A DNA stretch of 6,033 nucleotides from Polaromonas sp. YR568 (GTDB taxonomy: Bacteria; Pseudomonadota; Gammaproteobacteria; Burkholderiales; Burkholderiaceae). The stretch is from assembly GCA_945871335.1 (NCBI GenBank), contig CAMBWM010000146.1, positions 1 through 6,033 of the forward strand. The letters are read 5' to 3'. Under the pieces are notes generated by a model. That model saw nothing but the letters and a program-made list of their open reading frames with translations. It did not search any database and was not told the origin of the DNA. Made by a program: the position numbers and the translations under genes. Shown here one piece after another: positions 1 through 4,204 of this stretch. Position 1 is the first letter of the stretch. Every line of letters starts with the position of its first letter.

Positions 1-488
1 TGGTCAACAACGCGGGTATCACGCGCGACGGCCAGTTCCGCAAAATGAGCAAGGCCGACTGGGACGCTGTTATTTCGACCAACCTCAACAGCATGTTCAA
101 CGTGACCAAGCAGGTGATCGAAGGCATGATCGAAGCGAACTTCGGACGCGTGGTCAATATTTCTTCGGTCAACGGCCAAAAAGGCCAGTTCGGTCAGGTC
201 AACTACTCTACAGCCAAAGCTGGCTTGCACGGTTTCACCATGGCGCTGGCGCAAGAACTCGCCAGCAAAGGCGTCACCGTCAACACCGTCAGCCCGGGTT
301 ACATAGGTACCGACATGGTCAAGTCAATCCGTCCGGATGTGCTGGAGAAAATCGTTGCCGGCGTGCCGGCCAAGCGGTTGGGCACACCGGAAGAAATCGC
401 CTCGATCATTTCCTGGATTGCTTCGGAAGAGGGCGGTTACGCCACCGGCGCTGACTTCTCGCTCAACGGCGGCTTGCACATGGGTTAA
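1..488 (+). CDS. phaB: Acetoacetyl-CoA reductase (3' part, 5' end outside window)
   Basis: This short-chain dehydrogenase/reductase reduces acetoacetyl-CoA to (R)-3-hydroxybutyryl-CoA with NADPH, the second step of polyhydroxybutyrate synthesis in the cytoplasm. The open frame runs in from the left edge (first whole codon at 3), and 161 residues are visible before the TAA. Compared with the roughly 246 residues usual for PhaB, about 85 are missing, including the N-terminal nucleotide-binding glycine motif. Visible family marks are the NNAG motif at the very start, then ISSVNG with the catalytic Ser (codon 165-167), then YSTAK with the catalytic Tyr (204-206) and Lys (216-218), then SPGYIGTDM. 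The end, GADFSLNGGLHMG, is characteristic of PhaB. GQKGQFGQ between Ser and Tyr matches the PhaB substrate-binding region and argues against FabG, the main alternative. phaC and phaA would be expected upstream but are not visible. Two terminators follow directly. Confidence 0.93.
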   Translation, partial: VNNAGITRDGQFRKMSKADWDAVISTNLNSMFNVTKQVIEGMIEANFGRVVNISSVNGQKGQFGQVNYSTAKAGLHGFTMALAQELASKGVTVNTVSPGYIGTDMVKSIRPDVLEKIVAGVPAKRLGTPEEIASIISWIASEEGGYATGADFSLNGGLHMG

Positions 489-497
489 ATCGACAGG

Positions 498-516
498 AGC
501 GCTCCGGCGCTTTTTT
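498..516 (+). terminator. First intrinsic terminator of a tandem pair after phaB
   Basis: A 5-bp GC-rich stem (AGCGC 498-502, loop TCCG, GCGCT 507-511) runs straight into a T-tract at 511-516. The stem is short. The preceding bases can also form the competing palindrome GGAGCGCTCC (496-505), so this is probably the weaker of the two terminators. It starts 9 nt after the phaB stop codon. Confidence 0.55.
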
Positions 517-543
517 AAAACCCGCCTTTGGGCGGGTTTTTTT
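517..543 (+). terminator. Strong intrinsic terminator after phaB
   Basis: A perfect 10-bp stem (AAAACCCGCC 517-526 pairing with GGCGGGTTTT 531-540) with a four-base loop TTTG is followed by a T run ending at 543. This is a textbook Rho-independent terminator. It lies 28 nt after the phaB stop and ends the phaB transcript before dusA. The A-tract on the left arm means it could also work in the reverse direction, but no gene converges on it here. Confidence 0.9.
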
Positions 544-550
544 ATCACCC

Positions 551-565
551 ATTGCCGGTGGCAAT
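551..565. repeat. Short perfect inverted repeat in the dusA upstream region
   Basis: ATTGCC (551-556) and GGCAAT (560-565) are separated by GGT. With one bulged base the dyad extends to CCA...TGG (549-568). No T-tract follows, so it is not a terminator. It lies between the phaB terminator and the dusA start, where it could be an operator or a 5'-leader hairpin. The function is unknown and chance is possible. Confidence 0.35.
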
Positions 566-614
566 TGGAGCGAAAATCAGGCTTCAGATTACCTCACCGC
601 AACAACCCTTGCCA

Positions 615-1610
615 ATGACCCTCATCAACAGCACCGCTCAGCAGCCGGACCGACTCAGCGTTGCGCCGATGATGGATTGGACCGACCAGCATTGCCGTTA
701 CTTTCACCGCCTGCTCACGCGCCGTGCGCTGCTCTACACCGAGATGGTTACCACAGGTGCTTTGCTGCACGGTGATGTGCCGCGGCATTTGCGTTTCAAT
801 GTAGAAGAGCATCCCTTGGCCCTGCAACTGGGTGGCAGCGAGCCGGCTGATTTGGCACAAGCTGCACGCTTGGGCGAGGCGTGGGGCTATGACGAGATCA
901 ACCTCAACTGCGGCTGCCCCAGTGAGCGTGTGCAGCGCGGTGCTTTTGGCGCCTGCCTGATGGCCGAACCGCAGCTGGTGGCCGATGGCGTCAAGGCCAT
1001 GCTCGATGTGGTGAGCGTTCCTGTGACGGTGAAGCACCGCATCGGCATTGACAAGGGCGAGAGCTACGACTTTGTGAGAGATTTTGTTGGCATAGTCAGT
1101 CGGGCAGGGTGCCAGACTTTCATCGTGCACGCCCGCAACGCCTGGCTGCAAGGTTTGTCGCCCAAAGAAAACCGCGAAGTGCCACCGCTGCGCTACGAAT
1201 TTGTGCACCGGCTGAAAAAAGATTTTCCGCAGCTGCGCATTATGATCAATGGCGGCATCAACAACGCCGCGCAAGTGCACGAGCAGCTGCAGCACATTGA
1301 CGGCGTGATGATAGGCCGTGAGGCATATCACAACCCCTGGTGGCTGGCATCGTGGGATGCTGATTTTTGGGGCGAGCCGGCTGCTGCTCAAGTGTTGACG
1401 CGCGAGTTGGTTGAATCACAGATGGTGGATTACATGGCGCGTGAAGCGGCGTTGCACGGCACGCCTTGGAGCGCGATTGCCCGCCATATGCTGGGCCTGC
1501 GCCATGGGCTGCCGGGCTCACGCCGCTGGCGTCAGGTCTGGAGCGACCACAAGCTCAAGGGTTTGCCTGCGCACGAGGTGATGGCCCTGGCAGCAGCATC
1601 AGAGCCATGA
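615..1610 (+). CDS. dusA: tRNA-dihydrouridine(20/20a) synthase DusA
   Basis: This FMN-dependent enzyme reduces uridine to dihydrouridine in the D-loop of tRNA (U20 and U20a in E. coli DusA), using NADPH. It has 331 residues, close to the usual DusA length. The flavin-binding TIM barrel starts at about residue 13 with RLSVAPMMDWTD. The signature INLNCGCPSERVQ (95-107) carries the presumed catalytic Cys101 in GCP. Probable FMN contacts are K140-H141 (VKHRIGID), H172-R174 (VHARNAWLQGL), N212-G214 (INGGI) and G234-R235 (MIGREAYHNPW). The SERVQ and HARNAWLQGL variants point to DusA rather than DusB or DusC. I chose ATG 615 because it puts the conserved RLSVAPMMDW 12 residues in. The longer frame from TTG 528 would begin inside the phaB terminator. 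No clear Shine-Dalgarno sequence precedes 615. The gene is alone on this strand, and its last 56 bp overlap the convergent transporter gene. Confidence 0.93.
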   Translation: MTLINSTAQQPDRLSVAPMMDWTDQHCRYFHRLLTRRALLYTEMVTTGALLHGDVPRHLRFNVEEHPLALQLGGSEPADLAQAARLGEAWGYDEINLNCGCPSERVQRGAFGACLMAEPQLVADGVKAMLDVVSVPVTVKHRIGIDKGESYDFVRDFVGIVSRAGCQTFIVHARNAWLQGLSPKENREVPPLRYEFVHRLKKDFPQLRIMINGGINNAAQVHEQLQHIDGVMIGREAYHNPWWLASWDADFWGEPAAAQVLTRELVESQMVDYMAREAALHGTPWSAIARHMLGLRHGLPGSRRWRQVWSDHKLKGLPAHEVMALAAASEP

Positions 1611-2760
1611 AGCAGACCCCGCCCAGCGCGGCAGAAAACCACAGCGCACCGCCACCAAAGCGGTCAATCGCCAGACCAAACAAATAGGGCGAAAGCGCCT
1701 GTGCAAAACGCGCCGGCAACATCAAAAGACCCTGGCGCAAGCCGTAGTCTTTGGTGCCAAATAACACCAGGGGCAGGGTGCCTTTGGCGATGGTCAAAAT
1801 GCCGTTGCCCGCGCCGTGCAGCAGCGTGAAGGCCGCGCCGGCTGGCACACCCAGCAGCAAAAATGCAAGTGCTCCCACTGAATGCAGTGCGCCTGCCACA
1901 CGCGCCGATACCACCGGGTGAACACGGCGCAGCAAACCATACTCGAGCAAGCGGCCTGCCACCTGCGCCGGCCCGACCAGGGCGGCCAGCAGCAGTGCGG
2001 TCGCCAGCGGCAGGCCCTGCGCCTGCAGCAGCCGCGGCAGGTGGGCGGCCATGGCGGTGCTGATGAACCAGGTGACGGCAAAGACCAGCGCCAGTAGCCC
2101 GGCGGCGCGGCGTGCGCCGGACTGGCTCAAAGCTTCAACTGCCGGTGCCTGCGCCGATGCGCTGCCCTCAACTGGCAGGATGTCTTCGTTGGCAGTTGCC
2201 TCGGGCGTTTTTTGCAGCAGAGCGTTAAGTGGTAGCGCCACCAACAGGTGCAGGGCTGCCCAACTCATGCAGGCCGTGCGCCAGCCCCAGTGCAGCTCGA
2301 GCCAGGCCGACAGCGGCCAGCCGATGGTGCTGGCCAGACCCGCCATCAGCGTGATGCCGGTGATCGGGCCGCGTGAGCGCTGGCCGTAAAGATGCACCAG
2401 CGTGGCAAAGGCCGCTTCATAAAGCCCTGCGGCCATGGCCATGCCCAAAATGCACCAGCCCGCAAACAGACCAACAGGCCCTTGCGCCAGCGACAGGATG
2501 ACCAGCCCGAGCGCAAACACCAGGCTGTTGATCATCAGCACACGCCGCCCGCCGTAGCGGTCAATCGCCCGGCCGGCCAGCGGCCCCAGCAGGGCAGACA
2601 CCACCAGCGCGGCTGAAAAAGCAGCAAAGATCAGCGGGCTGCTCACACCCAGATCGCGTGCCATCGAGTTCGCCAGCATGGCTGGCAGGTAGTAGCTCGA
2701 GGCCCAGGCCAGCGTTTGCGCCAGACCCAGGCAGGCAACGGTGCGCGTCTGGGGTGTCAT
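1555..2760 (-). CDS. Major facilitator superfamily (MFS) transporter, 12 helices
   Basis: This is an inner-membrane secondary transporter of 401 residues, normal for the superfamily; the substrate cannot be told from sequence. Hydrophobic helices fill two halves, split by a polar, Ala/Glu/Ser-rich central loop at about residues 183-223. The loop 2-3 signature (motif A) is clear at 63-73, GRAIDRYGGRR, and a related AIDRFGG recurs near the C-terminus. GITLMAGLASTIGWPLS (135-151) and the following HWGWR resemble MFS proteins related to the monocarboxylate or cyanate-type transporters, but I would not name a substrate. I chose ATG at 2758-2760 because MTPQTRTVACLGLAQTLAW leads directly into helix 1. 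The in-frame extension to 2910 adds about 50 residues of non-family sequence and runs through the intergenic region. The ribosome-binding site is weak. The gene converges with dusA (56-bp overlap) and diverges from the small gene at 2971. Confidence 0.88.
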   Translation of the reverse strand: MTPQTRTVACLGLAQTLAWASSYYLPAMLANSMARDLGVSSPLIFAAFSAALVVSALLGPLAGRAIDRYGGRRVLMINSLVFALGLVILSLAQGPVGLFAGWCILGMAMAAGLYEAAFATLVHLYGQRSRGPITGITLMAGLASTIGWPLSAWLELHWGWRTACMSWAALHLLVALPLNALLQKTPEATANEDILPVEGSASAQAPAVEALSQSGARRAAGLLALVFAVTWFISTAMAAHLPRLLQAQGLPLATALLLAALVGPAQVAGRLLEYGLLRRVHPVVSARVAGALHSVGALAFLLLGVPAGAAFTLLHGAGNGILTIAKGTLPLVLFGTKDYGLRQGLLMLPARFAQALSPYLFGLAIDRFGGGALWFSAALGGVCFMALMLLPGPSPRAQANP

Positions 2761-2816
2761 CTTGACGCCAGACTGAGTCCGGGAAGCCGGGCTGCGAAAG
2801 ATCTGAAACTTGAAAA

Positions 2817-2835
2817 GCAAAAAAATAATTTTTTC
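2817..2835. other. AT-rich block in the divergent intergenic region
   Basis: A run of seven A (2819-2825) and a run of six T (2829-2834) flank TAA, in an otherwise GC-rich neighbourhood. The block lies 59-75 bp upstream of the transporter start. On the - strand, TATGAA (2833-2838) preceded by TTGGGG (2857-2862) at 18-bp spacing is a weak promoter-like pair that could serve the transporter. The match to consensus is only moderate, so this is a suggestion only. Confidence 0.3.
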
Positions 2836-2898
2836 ATACCAGCAGCATCGTAGTCGCCCCAAATCAGCTTCAGCAGCCACTTTGACATTGATTTGCCA

Positions 2899-2922
2899 CG
2901 TGACCGACATGTAGATGTCACG
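2899..2922. promoter_or_regulatory. Imperfect 24-bp dyad (possible operator or leader hairpin)
   Basis: The left part CGTGAC-CG-ACAT and the right part ATGTCACG are complementary apart from a two-base bulge (CG), around a four-base centre GTAG. Seen differently, CGTGAC (2899-2904) and GTCACG (2917-2922) are perfect arms 12 bp apart, with GACAT/ATGTC nested inside. An exact TTGACA lies at 2882-2887, so the dyad covers the region where a -10 element would be, although no good -10 is visible there. No T-tract follows on either strand, so this is not a terminator. It is 48 bp upstream of the small gene. Confidence 0.45.
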
Positions 2923-2970
2923 CGCCGCTTACAGAATTCAGCACAAGCCCAACAGCGTAAGGAAGCACAT

Positions 2971-3189
2971 ATGCAGGACGAGAAAAACAGCACAGGTTTA
3001 TCACCCCAGCAAGAGCAGCCGCTGCCGCAACGGCTGCGTCCAGACCAGGTGCTTTTGAAGATTTTGCGTTGTACCGCCCAGTCCATGGCCAGCAGCCCCG
3101 GTGGGCTGCGTTTTGTGGCCGGTACCCGACCCTGGTTGGAGGGCCTGAACGCCGGCATCCAACGCCTGCCGGATGGCCATCAAGGCTAA
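2971..3189 (+). CDS. Small hypothetical protein, 72 residues
   Basis: I do not recognise this protein. The start at ATG 2971 is favoured by a good Shine-Dalgarno sequence (TAAGGAAG, 2958-2965). The frame extends upstream to an ATG at 2893 that has no such site and falls before the dyad. The product begins polar and Gln/Glu-rich (about residues 1-21), then has a basic amphipathic stretch, RPDQVLLKILR, and a Gly/Arg-containing C-terminal half with one Trp. It has a single Cys, no signal peptide and no membrane segment. Third codon positions are mostly G or C, in line with the neighbouring genes, which supports real coding. The stop is 46 nt before the acyltransferase start, and no terminator is visible between them, so co-transcription is possible. 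It could still be a chance frame. Confidence 0.55.
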   Translation: MQDEKNSTGLSPQQEQPLPQRLRPDQVLLKILRCTAQSMASSPGGLRFVAGTRPWLEGLNAGIQRLPDGHQG

Positions 3190-3224
3190 TTTAAAAGTAA
3201 TTATTCAGCGACTGATCTATTTCT

Positions 3225-3229
3225 AGGAA
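3225..3229 (+). promoter_or_regulatory. Ribosome binding site for the acyltransferase
   Basis: AGGAA lies 6 nt before ATG 3236 and fixes the start of the GNAT-type acyltransferase. It is the clearest Shine-Dalgarno sequence in the right half of the window. Confidence 0.65.
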
Positions 3230-3235
3230 TTTCAA

Positions 3236-4081
3236 ATGAAAGAATTGCCCAGCCCGACTTTTTCCCTCTCGCCGATTGCCTTGCCGCGGGGATTGTTGGA
3301 CCGCAGCGTGCAATTGGTGCGTCCGGTGCCTCTGGCCCCAGCCGCTGTATCTTCTATTCAAGTGAGCTGGGCTCGCAACCTGGATGAAGTGCGTGCAGCG
3401 CAACGTTTGCGCTACCAGGTCTTTGCCGTCGAAATGGGTGCCCGGCTGGACACCAAGGTGCCGGGGCATGATGTGGACCTGTTTGACGACTATTGCGAGC
3501 ATCTCTTGGTGCGTGACCAGGCGACGCAGGAGGTCATCGGTACTTACCGCGCCTTGACGCCCACCCAGGCACGTCGGGCCGGTGGTACCTACAGTGACAT
3601 GGAGTTTGACCTCACGCGCCTGCGCTCGTTGCGCTCACGCATGGTGGAGTTGGGCCGCAGCTGTGTGCACGCTGATCACCGGCAGGGTGCGGTGATTCTG
3701 GCCTTGTGGGGCGCACTGGCGCAGTTCATGTCGCGCAACCAGCTCGACACCATGATCGGTTGCGCCAGCATCCCCATGCAATACGGCGTCACTTCCACTG
3801 GTCATGCCGCGGCCAGCATCTGGCGCCAGTTGCGCCAAACGCATCTGGCTGGTATTGACTGGCATGTCACGCCGCGTCTGGCTTTGCCGGTAGACCGGTT
3901 GGATGACTCCCTGGACGTTGAGCCGCCGGCTTTGATCAAGGGCTACTTGCGCTTGGGCGCCAAGGTGTTGGGTGCACCGGCCTGGGATCCGGATTTCAAC
4001 TCAGCTGATTTGCCCATGATGATGCGTATCGCTGATTTGCCAACGCGTTACCGCAAGCGTTTTGACGCCGCTGCCGGCTGA
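3236..4081 (+). CDS. GNAT-fold N-acyltransferase, OlsB/FeeM-like (Acetyltransf_5 type)
   Basis: This is probably a cytoplasmic acyltransferase that moves a fatty acyl group from acyl carrier protein (or acyl-CoA) to an amine such as the alpha-amino group of an amino acid. The best-known relative, OlsB, makes lyso-ornithine lipid. The protein has 281 residues. After a proline-rich N-terminal tail (1-40), the catalytic domain shows RLRYQVFAVEMGA (57-69), D81-x-x-D84-D85 followed by CEHLLV (87-92), VIGTYRAL (100-107), and VELGRSCVHADHRQG (137-151) in the acyl-donor-binding region. The C-terminal block with KGYLRLGA (235-242) and PAWDPDFNSAD (248-258) is also typical of this group, which is often annotated 'putative hemolysin' or 'GNAT family'. 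No olsA-type acyltransferase is visible beside it, so ornithine lipid synthesis is not proven; another N-acyl amino acid is an alternative. ppk1 follows after 123 nt with its own promoter. Confidence 0.8.
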   Translation: MKELPSPTFSLSPIALPRGLLDRSVQLVRPVPLAPAAVSSIQVSWARNLDEVRAAQRLRYQVFAVEMGARLDTKVPGHDVDLFDDYCEHLLVRDQATQEVIGTYRALTPTQARRAGGTYSDMEFDLTRLRSLRSRMVELGRSCVHADHRQGAVILALWGALAQFMSRNQLDTMIGCASIPMQYGVTSTGHAAASIWRQLRQTHLAGIDWHVTPRLALPVDRLDDSLDVEPPALIKGYLRLGAKVLGAPAWDPDFNSADLPMMMRIADLPTRYRKRFDAAAG

Positions 4082-4099
4082 TACCCGTATTTCACCAAA

Positions 4100-4117
4100 C
4101 TGTCATTTATTTGTCAT
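4100..4117 (+). promoter_or_regulatory. Pho box (PhoB binding site) upstream of ppk1
   Basis: CTGTCAT-TTAT-TTGTCAT consists of two 7-bp direct repeats separated by 4 bp. It matches the E. coli Pho box consensus at 16 of 18 positions by my alignment. PhoB bound here would replace -35 recognition. The site is 87 bp upstream of the ppk1 start and 18 bp after the acyltransferase stop, so it can only drive ppk1. E. coli ppk is itself reported to be under Pho control, which fits. Confidence 0.8.
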
Positions 4118-4127
4118 AAATTGGTTT

Positions 4128-4133
4128 CACAAT
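4128..4133 (+). promoter_or_regulatory. Candidate -10 element of the PhoB-dependent ppk1 promoter
   Basis: CACAAT (4 of 6 matches to TATAAT) begins exactly 10 nt after the end of the Pho box. This is the same spacing as in the E. coli phoA promoter. It predicts a transcript start near 4140 and a leader of about 65 nt. Taken alone the hexamer is weak; its position gives it weight. Confidence 0.5.
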
Positions 4134-4204
4134 GAAAGTGACTTTGACTCACTCTGATTGAACGTCGGACCTCGCTAACACCCTGTTTGAATTGTTTTTC
4201 ACCT

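Noticed and set aside
528..614. N-terminal extension of dusA from TTG 528
   Set aside because: The extension would start within the loop of the phaB terminator hairpin and adds 29 residues absent from DusA proteins. ATG 615 gives the normal length.
594..1391. A 265-codon open frame on the - strand across dusA
   Set aside because: It is antisense to a clear dusA with all family motifs. The translated product shows no recognisable domain, and long antisense frames are common in GC-rich genes.
1863..2616. Several short + strand open frames inside the transporter gene
   Set aside because: They lie antisense to the transporter, overlap one another in different frames, and give low-complexity Arg/Ala/Pro/Gln-rich products typical of shadow frames.
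2761..2910. N-terminal extension of the MFS transporter to 2910
   Set aside because: The added 50 residues do not resemble an MFS N-terminus, and they cover the AT-rich block and part of the dyad. ATG 2760 leads straight into helix 1.
3190..3224. A separate promoter or Pho box directly before the acyltransferase
   Set aside because: The stretch is AT-rich, but I found no TGTCA repeats and no convincing -35/-10 pair, so I do not call one.
4132..4161. A nine-codon upstream reading frame (MKVTLTHSD) before ppk1
   Set aside because: Its ATG overlaps the predicted -10 element, so it would not be in the transcript from the Pho promoter, and it has no ribosome binding site.
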